DNA from: Lacticaseibacillus casei DSM 20011 = JCM 1134 = ATCC 393
GTDB lineage: Bacteria; Bacillota; Bacilli; Lactobacillales; Lactobacillaceae
Length of the DNA stretch: 64,000 nt
Assembly: GCF_000829055.1 (NCBI RefSeq)
Contig: NZ_AP012544.1
Span: 2,108,001 to 2,172,000 of the forward strand
Direction of reading: 5' to 3'
Shown: piece after piece, positions 57,597 to 64,000 of the stretch
Numbering within the stretch: position 1 is the first letter of the stretch
How the letters are laid out: every line of letters starts with the position of its first letter
Made by a program: the position numbers and the translations under genes
Notes under the pieces: model-generated
Database searches by the model: none
Told to the model about the DNA's origin: nothing
Seen by the model: only the letters and a program-made list of their open reading frames with translations

Positions 57597-59297
57597 CTAA
57601 TCGTTTTTAATCGTCACATTAGGCGCATCTTTGCCAAAAAGTTCAGTCATCTTGTTAACAACCGGTGGCGTTTTTGGCTTGGTGTCGGCGCTTTTTCCTT
57701 TTGCCGCCGGTGCTTTAAGTTCCTGAATATAATCCTTACGAATCGTTGGCCAGACATCGCTTTGAACCAGCACGATCTTAGGCTGCTTGCCGGTCAGCTT
57801 CTGTAAGCCGTTTTCCAACTCGGTCATCAATGCGGCATCATTCATGGCGCGTTCAACCAAAATATCGTAATCAAAGCTGACAATCACGCCGTCAGGACTG
57901 GCGGCGACCGGCTCGCTGACTTTCATCATGGCGCGTTTGGTGATGCTCAACATCCCCAGTAAATCCGGCCAGACGTCCTTCAGATTAGTCAGATCCTGCT
58001 TCGTAGCCGCACCAAGAATCGGATAAATGGCCTTGCGGTTGACATGGCTGGCTTTGGCCTTCACATGCTTCCGCGTTCGGGTTGGCGGTGGTACTGTGCC
58101 GCCATTTGCCTCAACCCGTTTGAGTTGATCACTCAACTGTTTGACCTTAGCCGAAAGCTGGTCCAGTTTCGGCGAGTCGGCCGGCTCCGCAGCCACGGGG
58201 GCAGCAGCAGGCGCGGCGGTTTCACTTAGCCGAACTGTGGCCACTTCCAGATAAATTTCCGGATGATTGGTCATTCGTAGCTGTTGCTGCGTATTGTTCA
58301 ACACATCAATCATGTGATAAATCTGCGCCGGCTTGAAATTTTCACTTAAAATTTTGAACTGATCGTCTAGCAGACTCTTTTCCAAGTCTCCTAGTAAGGA
58401 TGGTGCCTGTTGATTGACCAGCAAGTCGCGTAAATATTCGATCAAGTCTTCAATGAGTCGGCCAGCATCTTTACCGGCCGCCAGCAAATCCTCGATCATT
58501 TTCAACGCCTGGGCATGATCTTTGGCGAGCACTGCTGCCAGATACTTGCCGAGAACCGCGGTTGTCACGCCACCGGTGACATCCAAGGCATCCTCGGTGG
58601 TGACATGATTATCGCCAAAACTCAGTACCTGATCCAAAATGGACAAGGCATCGCGCATCCCGCCTTCAGCCGCCTTGGCGATGACCTTGAGCGCGGCGTC
58701 ATCATAGGTGATTTTTTTGTCATCCAGGATGAAGCGCATCCGTTTGACAATGTCTTCCGGCGTAATGCGGCGAAAATCAAAGCGTTGTGTTCGGGAAATA
58801 ATCGTTGCCGGAATTTTATGCGGTTCGGTGGTCGCCAGAATGAAGACCACGTGTGCCGGTGGTTCCTCTAACGTTTTCAGCAAAGCATTGAAGGCACCGC
58901 TTGAAAGCATGTGCACTTCATCAATGATATAAACCTTAACGCGCGCACGGGTCGGCGCATACTTCGCTTTGTCCCGAATATCACGGATTTCATCGACCCC
59001 GTTATTAGAGGCCGCATCGATTTCAATCACATCAGTCAGACTGCCATCATTAATCGCCTGACAGATTTCACAGGTATTATCCGGCTCGCCATCTTTCAGG
59101 TTCAGACAGTTCAATGCCTTCGCCAAGATCTTGGCAACGGACGTTTTCCCAGTGCCGCGCGGGCCGGTAAAAAGATAGGCGTGACTTGTCTGTCCGGTGA
59201 TCAACGCATTCTTCAGCGTCTTGGTAATCGCATCTTGGCCAATGACATGTTTAAACTGTTGCGGGCGCCAGACCCGATACAACGCTTGATAACTCAC
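57597..59297 (-). CDS. dnaX: DNA polymerase III gamma/tau subunit
   Basis: 566 residues from GTG after AAAGGGG; the frame opens upstream. P-loop GPRGTGKTS near 45, a zinc cluster (CLNLKDGEPDNTCEIC), YIIDEVHMLS and LEEPPAHVVFILATTEPHK. It loads the sliding clamp and couples polymerases. The C-terminal ~200 residues are low in similarity (tau-type). It follows the SRP RNA gene, as in Bacillus. A 9-bp inverted repeat (TTGACGTCT/AGACGTCAA) lies at 59359-59390 in front of it. Confidence 0.96.
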   Translation of the reverse strand: MSYQALYRVWRPQQFKHVIGQDAITKTLKNALITGQTSHAYLFTGPRGTGKTSVAKILAKALNCLNLKDGEPDNTCEICQAINDGSLTDVIEIDAASNNGVDEIRDIRDKAKYAPTRARVKVYIIDEVHMLSSGAFNALLKTLEEPPAHVVFILATTEPHKIPATIISRTQRFDFRRITPEDIVKRMRFILDDKKITYDDAALKVIAKAAEGGMRDALSILDQVLSFGDNHVTTEDALDVTGGVTTAVLGKYLAAVLAKDHAQALKMIEDLLAAGKDAGRLIEDLIEYLRDLLVNQQAPSLLGDLEKSLLDDQFKILSENFKPAQIYHMIDVLNNTQQQLRMTNHPEIYLEVATVRLSETAAPAAAPVAAEPADSPKLDQLSAKVKQLSDQLKRVEANGGTVPPPTRTRKHVKAKASHVNRKAIYPILGAATKQDLTNLKDVWPDLLGMLSITKRAMMKVSEPVAASPDGVIVSFDYDILVERAMNDAALMTELENGLQKLTGKQPKIVLVQSDVWPTIRKDYIQELKAPAAKGKSADTKPKTPPVVNKMTELFGKDAPNVTIKND

Positions 59298-59358
59298 CTT
59301 AACGCCCCTTTCAACCTGTTGCAGATGCCACAGGTTCACTTAAACGATTTGTTGACTA

Positions 59359-59390
59359 TTGACGTCTACCCTCATCGTGACAGACGTCAA
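59359..59390. promoter_or_regulatory. Inverted repeat upstream of dnaX
   Basis: TTGACGTCT and AGACGTCAA, perfect 9-bp arms with a 14-bp loop, about 60 bp before the dnaX start. Operator or RNA hairpin; no known regulator fits. Confidence 0.4.
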
Positions 59391-59445
59391 AATCTCATTT
59401 TAGTTTACCATAGCTCGGAACAAATTTGCCTGACATGATGACAAC

Positions 59446-59476
59446 AAAAACGGCCGCTTCGTGATGAAAGCGACCG
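59446..59476 (-). terminator. Terminator of SRP RNA
   Basis: CGGTCGCTT and AAGCGGCCG arms (one wobble) followed by TTTTT on the minus strand, shortly after the RNA. Confidence 0.8.
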
Positions 59477-59493
59477 GTCAATTTCTCAATAAC

Positions 59494-59582
59494 AAAAGGC
59501 ACATGACGAGCTTACCTTAGTGCTGCTTCCTTCCGGACCTGACACAATTTGGAAAGTCACCATTGCCTTAAGGCCTTGCGGC
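59494..59582 (-). ncRNA. ffs: Signal recognition particle RNA, small bacterial type
   Basis: The apical SRP loop GTCAGGTCCGGAAGGAAGC, followed by AGCACTAAG, is unmistakable on the minus strand. The flanking arms AAGGC..TG.GTGAC and GTCA.TG.TGCCTT pair to give the hairpin. It binds Ffh for cotranslational targeting. It lies between tadA and dnaX, the Bacillus scr position. A TATAAT -10 (59590-59595) overlaps the tadA stop codon. Ends are approximate. Confidence 0.93.
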
Positions 59583-59590
59583 AAAAACCA

Positions 59591-60106
59591 TTATACCTGA
59601 TTTTCACGCGTTTGACCAGCCTGTTTAGCGGCTTTTCGTTTTGCGCGAATGGTTCGGAAAAAACTTTGCAGCAGTTCGGCGCTGGCCGCGGCTTTAATCC
59701 CGCCAACGACCGCAACTTGATGGTTAAACCGCGAATCTTCCAGCAGGTTGTAAAAAGTGCCGGCAACACCTGCCTTAGGATCGGTTGCGCCAAAATAGCA
59801 CGTGGCAATCCGGGCATTGATCATCGCGCCGGCACACATGGGACAAGGCTCCAGTGTGACAAATAATTGGCAATCTTCCAGGCGCCAGGTGCCAAGTTTG
59901 CGACAGGCTGCCTGAATGGCGATGATCTCGGCGTGTTGCGTGGCATCTTGAGAAGTCTCGCGCAGGTTGTGACCCCGGCCGACAATCTGGCCTTCGTGAA
60001 CAACCACAGCGCCAATCGGCACCTCGCCAATCGCAGCGGCTTTTCTGGCCTCGGCTAGTGCGGCCTCCATATATTGGTTGATGTTTGATTCTTCGATCGC
60101 TGTCAC
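59591..60106 (-). CDS. tadA: tRNA-specific adenosine deaminase TadA
   Basis: 171 residues from GTG after AGG. The zinc/catalytic motif HAEIIAIQAA and PCPMCAGAMI mark the cytidine-deaminase fold; RHNLRETSQDATQHAE precedes it (here RGHNLRE). It converts wobble A34 of tRNA-Arg to inosine. Its stop codon overlaps the -10 box of the SRP RNA promoter. Family B copy B3 lies upstream of it. Confidence 0.95.
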   Translation of the reverse strand: MTAIEESNINQYMEAALAEARKAAAIGEVPIGAVVVHEGQIVGRGHNLRETSQDATQHAEIIAIQAACRKLGTWRLEDCQLFVTLEPCPMCAGAMINARIATCYFGATDPKAGVAGTFYNLLEDSRFNHQVAVVGGIKAAASAELLQSFFRTIRAKRKAAKQAGQTRENQV

Positions 60107-60145
60107 GCGAAACCTGCCTCCGTTTTTATCGAAGGCTCAAGCGCC

Positions 60146-60326
60146 GTGCCAAACTCCACGATTTCCGGCCAGCTGGGGCTGGAACGTGGTGGGCACGACT
60201 TTGAGCCTCAGCAAAACCGGCTGAGTCTCAAAGCTCGGCCTTGTTGTAGGCGGGGCAAAAACCGCCCCACCAACAACAATTTCACCACTGAGCCCCAGCT
60301 GGCCTCCAATCGTTCCGCTTTGGCAC
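60146..60326 (+). repeat. Family B repeat with terminal inverted repeats, copy B3
   Basis: Bounded by GTGCCAAACTCCACGATT and its inverted end CGTTCCGCTTTGGCAC. Internal hairpins include GACTTTGAGCCTCAGC with GCTGAGTCTCAAAGC, and GGCGGGGC/GCCCCACC. Similar size to B2. It lies between the tadA start and the 108-aa gene. Confidence 0.85.
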
Positions 60327-60364
60327 TATGTTCTTATTCCAAAGTCCAAAACTAACTGTTAAAT

Positions 60365-60408
60365 CGAAAAGCGATCGCATATTCCAAAATATAAGTTGGA
60401 AACACGAT
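60365..60408 (-). terminator. Terminator after small membrane protein gene
   Basis: CGATCG and TTCCAA on one arm match TTGGAA and GCGATCG on the other, followed by CTTTT on the minus strand. Confidence 0.55.
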
Positions 60409-60474
60409 CGTCTTCATTTCTTATTTTCTGATATACAATCCTAATTTGGCTACAACAACTGCCGGTTAGGCCAA

Positions 60475-60801
60475 CTATCGATTCAAAGCGCTCTTCAACC
60501 GATCAAGCGCGGCCATGCCTTGTTCGCGTGCCGACCCGGCGTATTCGCTGGCGCTGTCTTTGAGGCTGCGTAGCTTGTCGCTGACCCGGAGCAGACTGGC
60601 AACGTCTTCGTCACTCAGTTTATCCAGAATGCCCTGAACCCGATCGCTGTCACCGAAAATCTTCTTCACAAAGCCTTCAACCTGCTTGCGTTGTTGCCTG
60701 CGTTCAAAATATTCCGTCAGATTTTTGGCACAAACAAACGCACCGGTTGCAAGGACAGCCGCCGCAATGGCACCTGCTGCTAAGTACTTCGATTTTGTCA
60801 T
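60475..60801 (-). CDS. Small membrane-anchored hypothetical protein, 108 aa
   Basis: An N-terminal hydrophobic helix (AAGAIAAAVLATGAFVCA) followed by a charged, largely helical tail (ENLTEYFERRQQRKQV-like; here NLTEYFERRQQ). A distant resemblance to YtxH-like proteins is possible, but I do not claim it. It is monocistronic. No functional motif is visible. Confidence 0.65.
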   Translation of the reverse strand: MTKSKYLAAGAIAAAVLATGAFVCAKNLTEYFERRQQRKQVEGFVKKIFGDSDRVQGILDKLSDEDVASLLRVSDKLRSLKDSASEYAGSAREQGMAALDRLKSALNR

Positions 60802-60858
60802 CTAAATCTGCTCCTTTCTATCCTTACTACGAGTTTACCACGTCAAGTATTGAAACTG

Positions 60859-61455
60859 TTATTGACTCGCCTTGAGAATGTAATAACCATGCTCTTTTTT
60901 AATGACTTCCGCCGTTTTATAAGTCGCTTTCATTAGCTTCAAGGCTGATGGCGTACCTTGTTTCTTTTGGATCACCGCATATAACTGGCCACCAGGCAAT
61001 AAATGCTCGGCTGCTCCGGCGAGAATCCCGGAAACAATTGCCTTACCGGCTCGAATCGGCGGATTGGTCACGATGACGCCGAACTGTCCGTCAATTTGGT
61101 CGTACATCGAACTTTCAACGATGCTCACATTGGTAATCCCATTATCGGCAGCATTTTTCTTGGCTAACGCAAGCGCCCGTTCATTCACATCGCTCATGGT
61201 AATCTGCCGCTCAGGAAAATATTTGGCCAAGGCAAGTCCGATCGGTCCGTAACCCGTTCCCACGTCCAGAATCGGCCCGTCAGGCAGAGATGCCGCTAAA
61301 ACGCTAGCAATCAAAACCCGACTGCCAAAATCAACGGTGTGTTTTGAAAAAACGCCATTATCGGTCGTCAAGTGCAAAACGTGACCGCCGAGCTCAAAAT
61401 CAAAGCTGTGTTCATCATGGGCTAAATCAGGATCGTTCGTATAATAATGCTGCAT
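60859..61455 (-). CDS. Class I SAM-dependent methyltransferase, RsmC-like
   Basis: 198 residues. Motif I is ILDVGTGYGPIGLAL and motif IV is VIVTNPPIRAGK (NPP, a base-methylation motif). It resembles the short C-terminal half of RsmC, which methylates G1207 of 16S rRNA; Gram-positive members have a single domain. GGAAGG precedes the ATG. Substrate is inferred from the family. Monocistronic. Confidence 0.88.
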   Translation of the reverse strand: MQHYYTNDPDLAHDEHSFDFELGGHVLHLTTDNGVFSKHTVDFGSRVLIASVLAASLPDGPILDVGTGYGPIGLALAKYFPERQITMSDVNERALALAKKNAADNGITNVSIVESSMYDQIDGQFGVIVTNPPIRAGKAIVSGILAGAAEHLLPGGQLYAVIQKKQGTPSALKLMKATYKTAEVIKKEHGYYILKASQ

Positions 61456-61541
61456 CGATAAGCCGCCTTCCTATTTGCCTGGCACTACCAGTATTTTACA
61501 CGTTAATGGCGCTTTTTCGCACCTTTATTCGTATCATTCGG

Positions 61542-64000
61542 CTACTTATCAATCCCCTGACCAAGACGGCTGACCCAAGCCAATCGTTTTGGCCACCAAC
61601 TGTCAGAAGTCGTCAAGGTCACCTTTTGGCTCACCACCATCATGATTTGCAACAGTGTAAAGAGTAATGACGTCCGCTTGCGATAAGCAACGTACTTTGG
61701 TACCCATTCCGTTACATATTTGTTTTTATAGGAGCGCAACCCTTGGAACCCGTAAAACCGATAGCCATACTCGTACACCAAATGGGCAATCTTTTCTTCG
61801 ACAAAGGAATAATTCGATGTCCCGACGTTTGCCAGCGGGGCCATCCCCATATTGAAGTACTTGTAGCCGCGTTCCTTTGCCAATCGGAACAGATTGATAA
61901 AGACCTCGTCCATAATGCCAGACGGTGCATCGGTACTTGACCGCATCAAATCAATACTCGTGACTTCATGATTACCACTTGGCATATCTGACGCAAATGC
62001 CACAATTTTGCCTTCCGGGCTATGCACCACTGCAATTGGAGCCTCATTCAGATAATGCTCGTCAAAAAATCCCAGACTAAAGCCTTTCTCACTGCGCCCG
62101 TCTAACCAAGAGTCAGACACGGCCTTTAATTCGTGCATTAACGTGTCATCAAACGGTGGCTTAAGCAGCTCAACAGTATAGCCTTCACGCTCAAACTTAT
62201 GCATCAAGGCCCGTTCACCTTTGCGCTTTGTGCCGGCCAGCGTGAAGGTTGTCACATCGACATAGCCTTCCTCGCCAAACTTCATAAAATCAAACCCGAA
62301 CTCATGCAGCTTCATCGTCAGGTTTTCATTGATTTCATAGAACACCAGCGACATATCCTGCTTATCGGCTTCTTTCATGAAATCGCCGATCGCAGCGGCC
62401 ATCTGGGTCTCATCCCCAATCGGTTCGCCCATGATAATCAGCTTGTCCGCCTTTTTCTTAAACTGGAAGAAAACCCGATCTTCACCATCGACTTGATAAA
62501 ACCGCAATGATTTGTCGCGCATCAAGGCCAGGTGACTAACCTCATTGCCGCCGTATTTTTCAACCACTGCCTTCAACCGCTCCTCGTCATAAGGATCAGC
62601 CAAATCTTTGGTCGGCGCCGATAGATATCGAAAGATCAAATAAACCGTCAACGCTGCCAGCATGACACCAATCAGGGTTGTAAAGAACATGCGCTCTGAT
62701 GGGAAAAGGAACACATCCGGCACCCGGCGATGATGAATTGCCGGCGCATTGTAAAACGCGGCAAACGCATAAAAGATAAACGTCATACCAAACACTGCGC
62801 CGTCGATCAACTTGTTGCCCCACGATAAGGCGAGTCGCTCGCGGGTCAGCTCACGACGCGTCAGTATCAACGCCAAGACAACGAGCACCAGGAAAATAAT
62901 GAACCGCAGATGATTATCTTCACGCAAGGAGGCTACCATCGCAACGATCAAAACGATCACGGTTGGCCAATAAGCCCGCTTCACCCGGCTGGCAATGCCG
63001 CGTCCGAACCCAAGAATCAAAAAGGCGACAACCACATTGGTAACCCGATCCAAAAACAGGAAGGTATATGGATAAAGCCGTTGATAAAGCGTGTTACTGA
63101 AAGCAAGATCCGGCGCAACCCCGCGCAATAGCAACATAATCCCCGAAAAGTACAGGAAGACGACCAGAAAACCAAAGGCTGCCTTTCGAATCAGCTGAAC
63201 CGGCAAACCTTCAAGATAAGCATTCAGTCGTTTCCCTGCATCCTGCGCGAACAAACCAGCGCCGATCAGAAAGGGAATCACATAATAAAACAACCGATAA
63301 AACAGCAGCCAAACAACCGCAACATTACTATCGAGTCCCATTTGACCAAGCTCGACAATCATCAGGACATCAAACGAACCCAAGCCGCCGGGTACCATCG
63401 AAACGACCCCGATAACATTAGCCACCATGAACAATGGCAAAATCGACAGCAACGGCACATGCACTTCAAGAAAGTACCCGATCAACAAGAAGAATGCAGC
63501 ACAACTGCCCCACTCAAGGAACGAGCCCAAGGTCAAGCGCAGTTGCCGCTTCAACGGCATATCCGCAAAAAATTCGCTATTTCGTAAATGGGTGACCAAC
63601 ATCAACAACGGAAAATAAGCGGCACCGCCAACCAGCCAAATCCAGTAATTCGAGAATTCCTGACCAATCCCGAACACGAAAATAACCACGATGCCAATCA
63701 TCGACCACAATGACAGTCCCGCCAACAAAAACAATGCTATTTTCGAAATGGCAAATAGAACCTGCTTTTGGGTCGCCTTTTCGTGGTAGAAATTGGCGCG
63801 CAAGCTAGCACCCAACAAGCCGCCAAAACCGGCAATATTGGTAAAAGTATTGACGATCCAGCCGGACTTCACAACATACCTGCGTTTATAATGGCCCGGC
63901 AGCAGTTCCGTGATTACAAAATCATAAATCAGCATTGGTGTGACGGCGATTAAGCCCACCACCAACAAAATCAGTAACGAAACCGGACTTTGGGTTGCCA
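61542..64000 (-). CDS. mprF: Phosphatidylglycerol lysyltransferase MprF (5' end outside window)
   Basis: At least 819 residues; the frame stays open past the right edge, so the N-terminus is missing. The first visible part is a multi-helix flippase domain (GGLLGASLRANFYHEKATQK, GGLGSFDVLMIVELG). The C-terminal ~340 residues are the soluble lysyl-transferase domain (FYQVDGEDRVFFQFKKKADK, GPSGNHE-like SGNHEVTSID, YKYFNMGMAPL). MprF adds lysine to phosphatidylglycerol and flips the product outward, reducing sensitivity to cationic peptides. Full-length family members are ~840-870 residues, so little is cut. Confidence 0.93.
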   Translation of the reverse strand, partial: ATQSPVSLLILLVVGLIAVTPMLIYDFVITELLPGHYKRRYVVKSGWIVNTFTNIAGFGGLLGASLRANFYHEKATQKQVLFAISKIALFLLAGLSLWSMIGIVVIFVFGIGQEFSNYWIWLVGGAAYFPLLMLVTHLRNSEFFADMPLKRQLRLTLGSFLEWGSCAAFFLLIGYFLEVHVPLLSILPLFMVANVIGVVSMVPGGLGSFDVLMIVELGQMGLDSNVAVVWLLFYRLFYYVIPFLIGAGLFAQDAGKRLNAYLEGLPVQLIRKAAFGFLVVFLYFSGIMLLLRGVAPDLAFSNTLYQRLYPYTFLFLDRVTNVVVAFLILGFGRGIASRVKRAYWPTVIVLIVAMVASLREDNHLRFIIFLVLVVLALILTRRELTRERLALSWGNKLIDGAVFGMTFIFYAFAAFYNAPAIHHRRVPDVFLFPSERMFFTTLIGVMLAALTVYLIFRYLSAPTKDLADPYDEERLKAVVEKYGGNEVSHLALMRDKSLRFYQVDGEDRVFFQFKKKADKLIIMGEPIGDETQMAAAIGDFMKEADKQDMSLVFYEINENLTMKLHEFGFDFMKFGEEGYVDVTTFTLAGTKRKGERALMHKFEREGYTVELLKPPFDDTLMHELKAVSDSWLDGRSEKGFSLGFFDEHYLNEAPIAVVHSPEGKIVAFASDMPSGNHEVTSIDLMRSSTDAPSGIMDEVFINLFRLAKERGYKYFNMGMAPLANVGTSNYSFVEEKIAHLVYEYGYRFYGFQGLRSYKNKYVTEWVPKYVAYRKRTSLLFTLLQIMMVVSQKVTLTTSDSWWPKRLAWVSRLGQGIDK

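Overview
The window looks like a chromosomal segment of a lactic acid bacterium of the Lacticaseibacillus casei / paracasei / rhamnosus group. The grounds are moderate GC, frequent TTG and GTG starts with strong AGGAGG-type ribosome binding sites, cydABCD without other respiratory genes, folate and biotin ECF transporters, and MutS, TsaD and KimA proteins of the kind I recognise from this group. No plasmid or prophage genes are seen. The only complete mobile element is one IS30-family insertion sequence.

Layout. 1-4664 (minus): cydABCD, i.e. cytochrome bd oxidase and its CydDC exporter, cut by the left edge. 4709-5969: an IS30-type element directly upstream of cydA. 6156-9008: nucleoside salvage (pdp, add) and a small ORF. 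9011-13866: hypothetical proteins, an EamA transporter, tag, a universal stress protein, an XRE regulator and a tyrosine phosphatase. 14220-18348: queG, bioY, a MerR/aldo-keto reductase pair and tRNA-Asn. 18561-28033: a methyltransferase, an RlpA-like secreted protein, a glutamine amidotransferase, a microbial PARG, a CNNM/CorC protein, an alpha/beta hydrolase with a frameshifted acyltransferase, and an MFS exporter with DUF4811. 28365-33443: maf-mutL-mutS. 33621-38492: kimA, a small conserved protein, and groES-groEL under CIRCE. 38591-43510: CPBP protease, LCP protein, a GntR-ABC operon and rex. 43728-48510: an ABC-F ATPase, an orphan PTS IIB, and tsaB-rimI-tsaD. 49575-52562: folT with a THF riboswitch, asparaginase and acyl-ACP thioesterase. 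52744-60106: the conserved replication/recombination cluster rsmI-yabA-holB-darA-tmk-yaaL-recR-ybaB-dnaX-SRP RNA-tadA. 60475-64000: a small membrane protein, an RsmC-like methyltransferase and mprF, cut by the right edge.

Genes that work together: Rex (42857-43510) is the usual NADH sensor for cydABCD. KimA (potassium import) and DarA (c-di-AMP receptor) belong to the same second-messenger physiology. DnaX, HolB, YabA, Tmk and RecR form a replication set. TsaB and TsaD make t6A on tRNA. Queuosine (QueG), inosine (TadA) and RsmI/RsmC-type activities add further RNA modification.

The least expected content lies between genes. Ten copies of a ~115-bp foldback repeat (family A) and three copies of a ~170-180-bp repeat with terminal inverted repeats and internal hairpins (family B) are scattered through the window. 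Copies differ by paired, compensatory changes in their stems, which suggests that a folded form is maintained. Some copies supply the stop codon of the neighbouring gene. A second notable feature is the IS30 element: its end appears to supply a -35 hexamer 17 bp from a native -10 ahead of cydA, and it is flanked by an unusually long 13-bp direct repeat.
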